A stretch of DNA of 64,000 nucleotides from Leptidea sinapis (Eukaryota; Arthropoda; Insecta; Lepidoptera; Pieridae): positions 62,001 through 126,000 of the forward strand of contig NC_066273.1 in NCBI RefSeq assembly GCF_905404315.1, given 5' to 3'. The number at the start of each line of letters is the position of its first letter. Positions within the stretch are counted from its first letter, which is position 1. Shown here piece after piece: positions 15,701 through 31,060 of the stretch. Made by a program: the position numbers and the translations under genes. The notes under the pieces are model-generated. The model was given only the letters and a program-made list of their open reading frames with translations, was not told the origin of the DNA and made no database searches.

Positions 15701-18700
15701 TTTGCCAGCCTTTTAGATTTCAAAAATGATCACAGAATTGTTCTCTGCACCCTCGAGAACCTCGGACACGATATCTATATTGCTGAAAACATAATTAGTA
15801 TTGGAAGCCCTTCTGGATTTCAAAAATGATCACCAAATCGTTCTCTGCACTCTCGAGACCCTCGGGTACGATATCCATATTGGTGAAATCATAATTTTGT
15901 GCGATGGCCATCTTGGATTTGAAAAATGATCACAAAATCGTTCTCAGCACCCTCGAGAACCTCGGATACGATACCCATAATGTAGTTATCATACTTTTGA
16001 GCAGCGGCCATCTTGGATTTTAAAAATGATCACAAAATCGTTCTCTGCACCTTCGAGAACCTAGAATACGATACCCATAATCTAGTTATCATACTTTTGA
16101 GCGGCGGCCATCTCGGATTTAAAAATGATCCTAAAATTGTTTTCTGCACCCTCGAGTACCTCGGACACGATATCCATATTGCTGAAAACATAATTTTGTG
16201 CGGCGGCCATCTTGAATTTGAAAAATTAACAAAAACTTGCTCTCAGCACCCTAGAGAACCTCGGATACGATATCCATATTGCTGAAATAAGAATTTTGTG
16301 CGGCGGCCATCTTGGATTTGGAAAATGATCACAAAATCGTTCTCAGCACCCTCGAGAACCTCGGATACGATACCCATAAAGTAGTTATTATACTTTTGAT
16401 CGGCGGCCATCTTGGATTTAAAAACTGATCACAAAATCGTTCTCTGCACCCTCGAGAACCTCGGATACGATACCCATAATGTAGTTATCATACTTTTGGG
16501 CGGCGGCCATGTAGGATTTGAAAACTGATCACAAAATCGTTCTCTGCACCCTCGAGAACCTCGGATACGATACCCATAATCTAGTTATCATACTTTTGAG
16601 CGGCGGCCATCTCGGATTTAAAAATGATCCCAAAATTATTTCTGCACCCTCGAGAACCTCGGATACGATACCCATAATCTAGTTATCATACTTTTGAGCG
16701 GCGGCCATCTTGGATTAGAAAAATGATCACAAAATAGCTCTCAGCACCCTCGAGAACCTCGGATACGATATCCATATTGCTGAAATAAGAATTTTGTGCG
16801 GCGGCCATCTTGAATTTGAAAAATGGTCACAAAATCGTTCTCAGCATCCTCGATAACCTCGGATACGATACCCATAATGTAGTTATCATACTTTTGAGCG
16901 GCGTTCATCTTGGATTTGAAAACTGATCACAAATTCGTTCTCTGCACCCTCGAGAACCTCGGATACGATACCCATAATCTAGTTATCATACTTTTGAGCG
17001 GCGGCCATCTCGGATTTAAAAAGGATCCCAAAATTATCTCTGCACCCTCGAGAACCTCGGACACGATATTCATATTGCTGAAAACATAAATGTTTGCGGC
17101 AGCCCTCTTGGATTTCAAAAATGATCACAGAATTGTTCTCTGCACCCTCGAGAACCTCGGATACGATACACATAATGTAGTTATCATACTTTTGAGCAGC
17201 GGCCATCTTGGATTTGAAAAATGATCACAAAATCGTTCTCTGCGCCCTCGAGTATCTAGGATACGATACCCATAATCTAGTTATCATACTTTTGAGCGGC
17301 GGCCATCTTGGATTTAAAAATGATCCCAAAATTATCTCTGCACCCTCGAGAACCTCGGACACGATACCCATAATCTAGTTATCATACTTTTGAGCGGCGG
17401 CCATCTTGGATTTAAAAATGATCCTTAAATTGTTTTCTGCACCCTCGAGAACCTCGGACACGATATCCATATTGCTGAAATCATAAATGTTGTGCGGTGG
17501 CCATCTTGGATTTGAAAAATGACCAAAAAATCGTTCTCAGCACCCTCCAGAACCTCGGATACGATACCCATAATGTAGTTATCATACTTTTGAGCAGCGG
17601 CCATCTTGGATTTGAAAAATGATCACAAAATCGTTCTCTGCGCCCTCGAGAACCTAGGATACGATACCCATAATCTAGTTATCATACTTTTGAGCGGCGG
17701 CCATCTTGGATTTAAAAATGATCCTTAAATTGTTTTCTGCACCCTTGAGAACCTCGGACACGATATCCATATTGCTGAAAACATAATTTTGTGCGGCGGC
17801 CATCTTGGATTAGAAAAATAATCACAAAATCGCTCTCAGCACCCTCGAGAACCTCGGATACGATACCCATAATGTAGTTATTATACTTTTGATCGGCGGC
17901 CATCTTGGATTTGAAAACTGATCACAAAATCGTTCTCTGCACCCTCGAGAACCTTGGATACGATACCCATAATCTAGTTATCAAACTTTTGAGCGGCGGC
18001 CATCTCGGATTTATAAATGATCCCAAAATTGTTTTCTGCAGCCTTGAAAACCTCGGACACGATATCCATATTGCTGAAAACATACTTAGTTTTGCCAGCC
18101 CTCGTAGATTTCAAAAATGATCACAGAATTGTTCTCTGCACCCTCGAGAACCTCGGACACGATATCTATATTGCTGAAAACATAATTAGTATTGGAAGCC
18201 CTTCTGGATTTCAAAAATGATCACCAAATCGTTCTCTGCACTCTCGAGACCCTCGGGTACGATATCCATATTGGTGAAATCATAATTTTGTGCGGTGGCC
18301 ATCTTGGATTTGAAAAATGATCACAAAATCGTTCTCAGCACCCTCGAGAACCTCGGATACGATACCCATAATGTAGTTATCGTTCTTTTGAGCAGCGGCC
18401 ATCTTGGATTTAAAAAATGATCACAAAATCGTTCTCTGCACCCTCGAGAACCTAGGATACGATACCCATAATCTAGTTATCATACTTTTGAGCGGCGGCC
18501 ATCTCGGATTTAAAAATGATCCTAAAATTGTTTTCTGCACCCTCGAGTACCTCGGACACGATATCCATATTGCTGAAAACATAATTTTGTGCGGCGGCCA
18601 TCTTGAATTTGAAAAATTAACAAAAACTTGCTCTCAGCACCCTCGAGAACCTCGGATACGATATCCATATTGCTGAAATAAGAATTTTGTGCGGCGGCCA

Positions 18701-19611
18701 TCTTGGATTTGGAAAATGATCACAAAATCGTTCTCAGCACCCTCGACAACCTCGGATACGATACCCATAAAGTAGTTATTATACTTTTGATCGGCGGCCA
18801 TCTTGGATTTGAAAACTGATCACAAAATCGTTCTCTGCACCCTCGAGAACCTCGGATACGATACCCATAATGTAGTTGTCATACTTTTGGGCGGCGGCCA
18901 TGTTGGATTTGAAAACTGATCACAAAATCGTTCTCTGCACCCTCGAGAACCTCGGATACGATATCCATATTGCTGAAATCAGAATTTTGTGCGGCGGCCA
19001 TCTTGAATTTGAAAAATGGTCACAAAATCGTTCTCAGCATCCTCGATAACCTGGGATACGATACCCTTAATGTAGTTATCATACTTTTGAGCGGCGGCCA
19101 TCTTGGATTTGAAAACTGATCACAAACTCGTTCTCTGCACCCTCGAGAACCTCGGATACGATACCCATAATCTTGTTATCATACTTTTGAGCGGCGGCCA
19201 TCTTGGATTAGAAAAATGATCACAAAATAGCTCTCAGCACCCTCGAGAACCTCGGATACGATATCCATATTGCTGAAATAAGAATTTTGTGCGGCGGCCA
19301 TCTTGAATTTGAAAAATGGTCACAAAATCGTTCTCAGCATCCTCGATAACCTCGGATACGATACCCATAATGTAGTTATCATACTTTTGAGCGGCGTTCA
19401 TCTTGGATTTGAAAACTGATCACAAATTCGTTCTCTGCACCCTCGAGAACCTCGGATACGATACCCATAATCTAGTTATCATACTTTTGAGCGGCGGCCA
19501 TCTCGGATTTAAAAAGGATCCCAAAATTATCTCTGCACCCTCGAGAACCTCGGACACGATATCCATATTGTTGAAAACATAAATGTTTGCGGCAGCCCTC
19601 TTGGATTTCAA

Positions 19612-21605
19612 AAATGATCACAGAATTGTTCTCTGCACACTCGAGAACCTCGGATACGATACCCATAATGTAGTTATCATACTTTTGAGCGGCGGCCATG
19701 TTGGATTTGAAAACTGATCACAAAATCGTTCTCTGCACGCTCGAGAATCTCGGATACGATACCCATAATCTAGTTATCATACTTTTGAGCGGCGGCCATC
19801 TCGGATTTAAAAATGATCCCAAAATTGTTTTCTGCACCCTCGAGAACCTCGGACACGATATCCATATTGCTGTAAACATAATTTTGTGCGGCGACTATCT
19901 TGGGTTAGAAAAATGATCACAAAATCGCTCTCAGCACCCTCGAGAACCTCGGATACGATATCCATAAGTCTGAAATCAGAATTTTGTGCGGCGGCCATCT
20001 TGGATTTGAAAAATCATCACAAAATCGTTCTCAGCACCTCCGAGAACCTAGGATACGATACCCATAATCCAGTTATTATACTTTTGATCGGCGGCCATCT
20101 TGGATTTGAAAACTGATCACAAAATCGTTCTCTGCACCTTCGAGAACCTCGGATACGATACCCATAATCTAGTTATCAAACTTTAGAGCGTCGGCCATCT
20201 CGGATTTAAAAATGATCCCAAAATTATCTCTGCACCCTCGAGAACCTCGGACACGATATTCATATTGCTGAAAACATAATTGTTTGCGGCAGCCCTCTTG
20301 GATTTCAAAAATGATCACAGAATTGTTCTCTGCACACTCGAGAACCTCGGATACGATACCCATAATGTAGTTATAATACTTTTGAGCGGCGGCCATGTTG
20401 GATTTGAAAACTGATCACAAAATCGTTCTCTGCACCCTCGAGAATCTCGGACACGATATCCATATTGCTGAAAACATAATTTTGTGCGGCGGCCATCTTG
20501 GGTTAGAAAACTGATCACAAAATCGTTCTCTGCACCCTCGAGAACCTCGGACACGATATCCATATTGCTGAAAACATAAATGTTTGCGGCAGCCCTCTTG
20601 GATTTCAAAAATGATCACAGAATTGTTCTCTGCACACTCGAGAACCTCGGATACGATACCCATAATGTAGTTATCATACTTTTGAGCGGCGGCCATGTTG
20701 GATTTGAAAACTGATCACAAAATCGTTCTCTGCACGCTCGAGAATCTCGGATACGATACCCATAATCTAGTTATCATACTTTTGAGCGGCGGCCATCTCG
20801 GATTTAAAAATGATCCCAAAATTGTTTTCTGCACCCTCGAGAACCTCGGACACGATATCCATATTGCTGAAAACATAATTTTGTGCGGCGACTATCTTGG
20901 GTTAGAAAAATGATCACAAAATCGCTCTCAGCACCCTCGAGAACCTCGGATACGATATCCATAAGTCTGAAATCAGAATTTTGTGCGGCGGCCATCTTGG
21001 ATTTGAAAAATCATCACAAAATCGTTCTCAGCACCTCCGAGAACCTAGGATACGATACCCATAATCCAGTTATTATACTTTTGATCGGCGGCCATCTTGG
21101 ATTTGAAAACTGATCACAAAATCGTTCTCTGCACCTTCGAGAACCTCGGATACGATACCCATAATCTAGTTATCAAACTTTAGAGCGTCGGCCATCTCGG
21201 ATTTAAAAATGATCCCAAAATTATCTCTGCACCCTCGAGAACCTCGGACACGATATTCATATTGCTGAAAACATAATTGTTTGCGGCAGCCCTCTTGGAT
21301 TTCAAAAATGATCACAGAATTGTTCTCTGCACACTCGAGAACCTCGGATACGATACCCATAATGTAGTTATAATACTTTTGAGCGGCGGCCATGTTGGAT
21401 TTGAAAACTGATCACAAAATCGTTCTCTGCACCCTCGAGAATCTCGGACACGATATCCATATTGCTGAAAACATAATTTTGTGCGGCGGCCATCTTGGGT
21501 TAGAAAACTGATCACAAAATCGTTCTCTGCACCCTCGAGAACCTCGGACACGATATCCATATTGCTGAAAACATAATTTTGTGCGGCGGCCATCTTGGAT
21601 TTGAA
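19612..21605 (+). repeat. Ten-monomer tandem duplication, 997 bp
   Basis: Two consecutive blocks share rare variants at a 997-bp offset: GCACGCTCGAGAATCTC (19736, 20733), GCACCTCCGAGAACC (20034, 21031) and CTTTAGAGCGTCGGCC (20182, 21179). Single-base changes separate them. Confidence 0.82.
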
Positions 21606-22429
21606 AAATGATCACAAAATAGCTCTCAGCACCCTCGAGAACCTCGGATACGATATCCATATTGCTGAAATCAGAATTTTGTGCGGCGGCTATCTTGAAT
21701 TTGAAAAATGATCACAAAATCGTTCTCAGCATCCTCGAGAACCTCGGATACGTTACCCATAATGTAGTTATCATACTTTTGAGCGGCGGCCATCTTGGAT
21801 TTAAAAACTGATCACAAACTCGTTCTCTGCACCCTCGAGAACCTCGGATACGATACCCATAATCTAGTTATCATACTTTTGAGCGGCGGCCATCTCAGAT
21901 TTAAAAATGATCCCAAAATTATCTCTGCACCCTCGAGAACCTCGGACACGATATCCATATTGCTGAAAACATAATTTTGTGCGGCAACCATCTTGAATTT
22001 GAAAAATGATCACAAAATTGCTCTCAGCACCCTCGAGAACCTCGGATACGATATCCATATTGCTGAAATAAGAATTTTGTGCGGCGGCCATCTTGGATTT
22101 GGAAAATGATCACAAAATCGTTCTCAGCACCCTCGAGAACCTCGGATACGATACCCATAAATTAGTTATTATACTTTTGATCGGCGGCCATCTTGGATTT
22201 GAAAACTGATCACAAAATCGTTCTCTGCACCCTCGAGAACCTCGGATACGATACCCATAATGTAGTTATCATACTTTTGGGCGGCGGCCATGTTGGATTT
22301 GAAAACTGATCACAAAATCGTTCTCTGCACCCTCGAGAACCTCGGATACGATACCCATAATCTAGTTATCATACTTTTGAGCGGCGGCCATCTCGGATTT
22401 AAAAATGATCCCAAAATTATTTCTGCACC

Positions 22430-25400
22430 CTCGAGAACCTCGGACACGATATTCATATTGCTGAAAACATAATTGTTTGCGGCAGCCCTCTTGGATTTCA
22501 AAAATGATCACAGAATTGTTCTCTGCACACTCGAGAACCTCGGATACGATACCCATAATGTAGTTATAATACTTTTGAGCGGCGGCCATGTTGGATTTGA
22601 AAACTGATCACAAAATCGTTCTCTGCACCCTCGAGAATCTCGGACACGATATCCATATTGCTGAAAACATAATTTTGTGCGGCGGCCATCTTGGGTTAGA
22701 AAACTGATCACAAAATCGTTCTCTGCACCCTCGAGAACCTCGGACACGTTATCCATATTGCTGAAAACATCATTTTGTGCGGCGGCCATCTTGGATTATA
22801 AAAATGATCACAAAATAGCTCTCAGCACCCTCGAGAACCTCGGATACGATATCCATATTGCTGAAATCAGAATTTTGTGCGGCGGCTATCTTGAATTTGA
22901 AAAATGATCACAAAATCGTTCTCAGCATCCTCGAGAACCTCGGATACGTTACCCATAATGTTGTTATCATACTTTTGAGCGGCGGCCATCTTGGATTTAA
23001 AAGCTGATCACAAACTCGTTGTCTGCACCCTCGACAACCTCGGATACGATACCCATAATCTAGTTATCATACTTTTGAGCGGCGGCCATCTCGGATTTAA
23101 AAATGATCCCAAAATTATCTCTGCACCCTCGAGAACCTCGGACACGATATCCATATTGCTGAAAACATAATTTTGTGCGGCGGCCATCTTGAATTTGAAA
23201 AATGATCACAAAATTGCTCTCAGCACCCTCGAGAACCTCGGATACGATATCCATATTGCTGAAATAAGAATTTTGTGCGGCGGCCATCTTGGATTTGGAA
23301 AATGATCACAAAATCGTTCTCAGCACCCTCGAGAACCTCGGATACGATACCCATAAAGTAGTTATTATACTTTTGATCGGCGGCCATCTTGGATTTGAAA
23401 ACTGATCACAAAATCGTTCTCTGCACCCTCGAGAACCTCGGATACGATACCCATAATGTAGTTATCATACTTTTGGGCGGCGGCCATGTTGGATTTGAAA
23501 ACTGATCACAAAATTGTTCTCTGCACCCTCGAGAACCTCGGATACGATACCCATAATCTAGTTATCATACTTTTGAGCGGCGGCCATCTTGGATTAGAAA
23601 AATGATCACAAAATAGCTCTCAGCACCCTCCAGAACCTCGGACACGATATCCATATTGTTGAAAACATAATTAGTTTTGGCAGCCCTCTTAGATTTCAAA
23701 AATGATCACAGAATTGTTCTCTGCACCCTCGAGAACCTCGGACTCGATATCCATATTGCTGAAAACATAATTAGTATTGGCAGCCCTTCTGGATTTCAAA
23801 AATGATCACCAAATCGTTCTCTGCGCCCTCGAGAACCTAGGATACGATACCCATAATCTAGTTATCATACTTTTGAGCGGCGGCCATCTTGGATTTAAAA
23901 ATGATCCTTAAATTGTTTTCTGCACCCTCGAGAACCTCGGACACGATATCCACATTGTTGAAAACATAAATGTTTGCGGCAGCCCTCTTGGATTTCAAAA
24001 ATGATCACAGAATTGTTCTCTGCACACTCGAGAACCTCGGATACGATACCCATAATGTAGTTATCATACTTTTGAGCGGCGGCCATGTTGGATTTGAAAA
24101 CTGATCACAAAATCGTTCTCTGCACGCTCGAGAATCTCGGATACGATACCCATAATCTAGTTATCATACTTTTGAGCGGCGGCCATCTCGGATTTAAAAA
24201 TGATCCCAAAATTGTTTTCTGCACGCTCGAGAACCTCGGACACGATATCCATATTGCTGAAAACATAATTTTGTGCGGCGACTATCTTGGGTTAGAAAAA
24301 TGATCACAAAATCGCTCTCAGCACCCTCGAGAACCTCGGATACGATATCCATAAGTCTGAAATCAGAATTTTGTGCGGCGGCCATCTTGGATTTGAAAAA
24401 TGATCACAAAATCGTTCTCAGCACCCTCGAGAACCTAGGATACGATACCCATAATCCAGTTATTATACTTTTGATCGGCGGCCATCTTGGATTTGAAAAC
24501 TGATCACAAAATCGTTCTCTGCACCTTCGAGAACCTCGGATACGATACCCATAATCTAGTTATCATACTTTAGAGCGTCGGCCATCTCGGATTTAAAAAT
24601 GATCCCAAAATTATCTCTGCAACCTCGAGAACCTCGGACACGATATCCATATTGCTGAAAACATAATTGTTTGCGGCAGCCCTCTTGGATTTCAAAAATG
24701 ATCACAGAATTGTTCTCTGCACACTCGAGAACCTCGGATACGATACCCATAATGTAGTTATAATACTTTTGAGCGGCGGCCATGTTGGATTTGAAAACTG
24801 ATCACAAAATCGTTCTCTGCACCCTCGAGAATCTCGGACACGATATCCATATTGCTGAAAACATAATTTTGTGCGGCGGCCATCTTGGGTTAGAAAACTG
24901 ATCACAAAATCGTTCTCTGCACCCTCGAGAACCTCGGACACGTTATCCATATTGCTGAAAACATAATTTTGTGCGGCGGCCATCTTGGATTAGAAAAATG
25001 ATCACAAAATAGCTCTCAGCACCCTCGAGAACCTCGGATACGATATCCATATTGCTGAAATCAGAATTTTGTGCGGCGGCTATCTTGAATTTGAAAAATG
25101 ATCACAAAATCGTTCTCAGCATCCTCGAGAACCTCGGATACGTTACCCATAATGTTGTTATCATACTTTTGAGCGGCGGCCATCTTGGATTTAAAAACTG
25201 ATCACAAACTCGTTGTCTGCACCCTCGAGAACCTCGGATACGATACCCATAATCTAGTTATCATACTTTTGAGCGGCGGCCATCTCGGATTTAAAAATGA
25301 TCCCAAAATTATCTCTGCACCCTCGAGAACCTCGGACACGATATCCATATTGCTGAAAACATAATTTTGTGCGGCGGCCATCTTGAATTTGAAAAATGAT

Positions 25401-28290
25401 CACAAAATTGCTCTCAGCACCCTCGAGAACCTCGGATACGATATCCATATTGCTGAAATAAGAATTTTGTGCGGCGGCCATCTTGGATTTGGAAAATGAT
25501 CACAAAATCGTTCTCAGCACCCTCGAGAACCTCGGATACGATACCCATAAAGTAGTTATTATACTTTTGATCGGCGGCCATCTTGGATTTGAAAACTGAT
25601 CACAAAATCGTTCTCTGCACCCTCGAGAACCTCGGATACGATACCCATAATGTAGTTATCATACTTTTGGGCGGCGGCCATGTTGGATTTGAAAACTGAT
25701 CACAAAATTGTTCTCTGCACCCTCGAGAACCTCGGATACGATACCCATAATCTAGTTATCATACTTTTGAGCGGCGGCCATCTTGGATTAGAAAAATGAT
25801 CACAAAATAGCTCTCAGCACCCTCCAGAACCTCGGACACGATATCCATAATGTTGAAAACATAATTAGTTTTGGCAGCCCTCTTAGATTTCAAAAATGAT
25901 CACAGAATTGTTCTCTGCACCCTCGAGAACCTCGGACTCGATATCCATATTGCTGAAAACATAATTAGTATTGGCAGCCCTTCTGGATTTCAAAAATGAT
26001 CACCAAATCGTTCTCTGCGCCCTCGAGAACCTAGGATACGATACCCATAATCTAGTTATCATACTTTTGAGCGGCGGCCATCTTGGATTTAAAAATGATC
26101 CTTAAATTGTTTTCTGCACCCTCGAGAACCTCGGACACGATATCCACATTGTTGAAAACATAAATGTTTGCGGCAGCCCTCTTGGATTTCAAAAATGATC
26201 ACAGAATTGTTCTCTGCACACTCGAGAACCTCGGATACGATACCCATAATGTAGTTATCATACTTTTGAGCGGCGGCCATGTTGGATTTGAAAACTGATC
26301 ACAAAATCGTTCTCTGCACGCTCGAGAATCTCGGATACGATACCCATAATCTAGTTATCATACTTTTGAGCGGCGGCCATCTCGGATTTAAAAATGATCC
26401 CAAAATTGTTTTCTGCACGCTCGAGAACCTCGGACACGATATCCATATTGCTGAAAACATAATTTTGTGCGGCGACTATCTTGGGTTAGAAAAATGATCA
26501 CAAAATCGCTCTCAGCACCCTCGAGAACCTCGGATACGATATCCATAAGTCTGAAATCAGAATTTTGTGCGGCGGCCATCTTGGATTTGAAAAATGATCA
26601 CAAAATCGTTCTCAGCACCCTCGAGAACCTAGGATACGATACCCATAATCCAGTTATTATACTTTTGATCGGCGGCCATCTTGGATTTGAAAACTGATCA
26701 CAAAATCGTTCTCTGCACCTTCGAGAACCTCGGATACGATACCCATAATCTAGTTATCATACTTTAGAGCGTCGGCCATCTCGGATTTAAAAATGATCCC
26801 AAAATTATCTCTGCAACCTCGAGAACCTCGGACACGATATCCATATTGCTGAAAACATAATTGTTTGCGGCAGCCCTCTTGGATTTCAAAAATGATCACA
26901 GAATTGTTCTCTGCACACTCGAGAACCTCGGATACGATACCCATAATGTAGTTATAATACTTTTGAGCGGCGGCCATGTTGGATTTGAAAACTGATCACA
27001 AAATCGTTCTCTGCACCCTCGAGAATCTCGGACACGATATCCATATTGCTGAAAACATAATTTTGTGCGGCGGCCATCTTGGGTTAGAAAACTGATCACA
27101 AAATCGTTCTCTGCACCCTCGAGAACCTCGGACACGTTATCCATATTGCTGAAAACATAATTTTGTGCGGCGGCCATCTTGGATTAGAAAAATGATCACA
27201 AAATAGCTCTCAGCACCCTCGAGAACCTCGGATACGATATCCATATTGCTGAAATCAGAATTTTGTGCGGCGGCTATCTTGAATTTGAAAAATGATCACA
27301 AAATCGTTCTCAGCATCCTCGAGAACCTCGGATACGTTACCCATAATGTTGTTATCATACTTTTGAGCGGCGGCCATCTTGGATTTAAAAACTGATCACA
27401 AACTCGTTGTCTGCACCCTCGAGAACCTCGGATACGATACCCATAATCTAGTTATCATACTTTTGAGCGGCGGCCATCTCGGATTTAAAAATGATCCCAA
27501 AATTATCTCTGCACCCTCGAGAACCTCGGACACGATATCCATATTGCTGAAAACATAATTTTGTGCGGCGGCCATCTTGAATTTGAAAAATGATCACAAA
27601 ATTGCTCTCAGCACCCTCGAGAACCTCGGATACGATATCCATATTGCTGAAATAAGAATTTTGTGCGGCGGCCATCTTGGATTTGGAAAATGATCACAAA
27701 ATCGTTCTCAGCACCCTCGAGAACCTCGGATACGATACCCATAAAGTAGTTATTATACTTTTGATCGGCGGCCATCTTGGATTTGAAAACTGATCACAAA
27801 ATCGTTCTCTGCACCCTCGAGAACCTCGGATACGATACCCATAATGTAGTTATCATACTTTTGGGCGGCGGCCATGTTGGATTTGAAAACTGATCACAAA
27901 ATTGTTCTCTGCACCCTCGAGAACCTCGGATACGATACCCATAATCTAGTTATCATACTTTTGAGCGGCGGCCATCTTGGATTAGAAAAATGATCACAAA
28001 ATAGCTCTCAGCACCCTCCAGAACCTCGGACACGATATCCATAATGTTGAAAACATAATTAGTTTTGGCAGCCCTCTTAGATTTCAAAAATGATCACAGA
28101 ATTGTTCTCTGCACCCTCGAGAACCTCGGACTCGATATCCATATTGCTGAAAACATAATTAGTATTGGCAGCCCTTCTGGATTTCAAAAATGATCACCAA
28201 ATCGTTCTCTGCGCCCTCGAGAACCTAGGATACGATACCCATAATCTAGTTATCATACTTTTGAGCGGCGGCCATCTTGGATTTAAAAAT
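22430..28290 (+). repeat. 22-monomer higher-order repeat, 2194 bp, ~2.7 copies
   Basis: Markers recur at 2194 bp: 22508, 24702 and 26896; 23060, 25254 and 27448; 24085 and 26279. Copies two and three look identical over long stretches, while copy one carries a few private changes. The unit contains the subtype TTAGTTTTGGCAGCCC next to other subtypes, so it is a composite amplified as a block. Confidence 0.85.
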
Positions 28291-28859
28291 GATCCTTAAA
28301 TTGTTTTCTGCACCCTCGAGAACCTCGGACACGATATCCATATTGCTGAAAACATAATTTTGTGCGGCGGCCATCTTGGATTAGAAAAATAATCACAAAA
28401 TCGCTCTCAGCACCCTCGAGAACCTCGGATACGATATCCATATTGCTGAAATAAGAATTTTGTGCGGCGGCCATCTTGGATTTGGAAAATGATCACAAAA
28501 TCGTTCTCACCACCCTCGAGAACCTCGGATACGATACCCATAATCTAGTTATCATACTTTTGAGCGGCGGCCATCTCGGATTTATAAATGATCCCAAAAT
28601 TGTTTTCTGCAGCCTTGAAAACCTCGGACACGATATCCATATTGCTGAAAACATACTTAGTTTTGGCAGCCCTCTTAGATTTCATAAATGATCACAGAAT
28701 TGTTCTCTGCACCCTCGAGAACCTCGGACACGATATCCATATTGCTGAAAACATAATTAGTATTGGAAGCCCTTCTGGATTTCAAAAATGATCACCAAAT
28801 CGTTCTCTGCACTCTCGAGACCCTCGGGTACGATATCCATATTGGTGAAATCATAATTT

Positions 28860-31060
28860 TGTGCGGTGGCCATCTTGGATTTGAAAAATGATCACAAAAT
28901 CGTTCTCAGCACCCTCGAGAACCTCGGATACGATACCCATAATGTAGTTATCATACTTTTGAGCAGCGGCCATCTTGGATTTAAAAAATGATCACAAAAT
29001 CGTTCTCTGCACCCTCGAGAACCTAGGATACGATACCCATAATCTAGTTATCATACTTTTGAGCGGCAGCCATCTCGTATTTAAAAATGATCCTAAAATA
29101 GTTTTCTGCACCCTCGAGTACCTCGGACACGATATCCATATTGCTGAAATCAGAATTTTGTGCGGCGGCCATCTTGAATTTGAAAAATGGTCACAAAATC
29201 GTTCTCAGCATCCTCGATAACCTGGGATACGATACCCTTAATGTAGTTATCATACTTTTGAGCGGCGGCCATCTTGGATTTGAAAACTGATCACAAACTC
29301 GTTCTCTGCACCCTCGAGAACCTCGGATACGATACCCATAATCTTGTTATCATACTTTTGAGCGGCGGCCATCTCGGATTTAAAAATGATCCGAAAATTA
29401 TCTCTGCACCCTAGAGAACCTCGGACACGATATCCATATTGCTGAAAATATAATTGTTTGCGGCAGCCCTCTTGGATTTCAAAATGATCACAGAATTGTT
29501 CTCTGCACACTCGAGAACCTCGGATACGATATCCATAAGGCTGAAATCAGAATTTTGTGCGGCGGCCATCTTGGATTTGAAAAATGATCACAAAATTTTT
29601 CTCTGCACCCTCGAGAACCTCGGATACGATACCCATAATGTAGTTATCATACTTTTGAGCGGCGCCAATCTCAGATTTAAAAATTATCCCAAAATTGTTT
29701 TCTGCACCCTCGAGAACCTCGGACACGATATCCATATTGCTGAAAACATATTTGTTTGCGGCAGCCCTCTTGGATTTAAAAAATGACCACAGAATTGTTC
29801 TCTGCACCCTCGAGAACATCGGACACGATATCCGTATTGCTAAAATCATAATTTTGTGTGGCGGCCATCTTGAATTTGAAAACTGATCACAAAATCGTTC
29901 TCTGCACCCTCGAGAACCTTGGATACGATACCCATAATCACGTTATCATACTTTTGAGCGGCGCCAATCTCGGATTTAAAAATGATCCCAAAATTGTTTT
30001 CTGCACCCTCGAGAACCTCGGACACGATATCCATATTGCTTAAAATATAATTTTGTGCGGCGTTCATCTTGAATTTGAAAAATGATCATCAAATCGTTCT
30101 CTGCACCCTCGAGAACCTCGGGTACGATATCCATATTGCTGAAATCAGAATTTTGTGCGGCGGTCATCTTGGATTTGAAAAATGATCACAAAATCGTTCT
30201 CAGCACCCTCGAGAACCTCGGATACGATACCCATAATGTAGTTATCATACTTTTGAGCGGCGGCCATCTCGGATTTAAAAATGATCCCAAAATTGTTTTC
30301 TGCACCCTCCAGAACCTCGGACACGATATCCATATTGTTGAAAACATAATTAGTTTTGGCAGCCCTCTTAGATTTCAAAAATGATCACAGAATTGTTCTC
30401 TGCACCCTCGAGAACCTCGGACTCGATATCCATATTGCTGAAAACATAATTAGTATTGGCAGCCCTTCTGGATTTCAAAAATGATCACCAAATCGTTCTC
30501 TGCACTCTCGAGAACCTCGGGTACGATATCCATATTGCTGAAATCATAAATGTTGTGCGGTGGCCATCTTGGATTTGAAAAATGATCAAAAAATCGTTCT
30601 CAGCACCCTCGAGAACCTCGGATACGATACCCATAATGTAGTTATCATACTTTTGAGCAGCGGCCATCTTGGATTTGAAAAATGATCACAAAATCGTTCT
30701 CTGCGCCCTCGAGAACCTAGGATACGATACCCATAATCTAGTTATCATACTTTTGAGCGGCGGCCATCTTGGATTTAGAAATGATCCTTTAATTGTTTTC
30801 TGCACCCTCGAGAACCTCGGACACGATATCCATATTGCTGAAAACATAGTTTTGTGCGGCGGCCATCTTGGATTAGAAAAATAATCACAAAATCGCTCTC
30901 AGCACCCTCGAGAACCTCGGATACGATATCCATATTGCTGAAATAAGAATTTTGTGCGGCGGCCATCTTGGATTTGGAAAATGATCACAAAATCGTTCTC
31001 ACCACCCTCGAGAACCTCGGATACGATACCCATAATGTAGTTATTATACTTTTGATCGGC
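28860..31060 (+). repeat. 2.2-kb satellite block duplicated at 32550-34750
   Basis: The monomer order here recurs about 3690 bp downstream (28975 and 32664, 29695 and 33385, 30082 and 33772, 30775 and 34465). The intervening 1.5 kb is not part of the match. A related block also lies at 13.4-15.4 kb, so this composite has been copied more than once inside the array. Confidence 0.75.
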
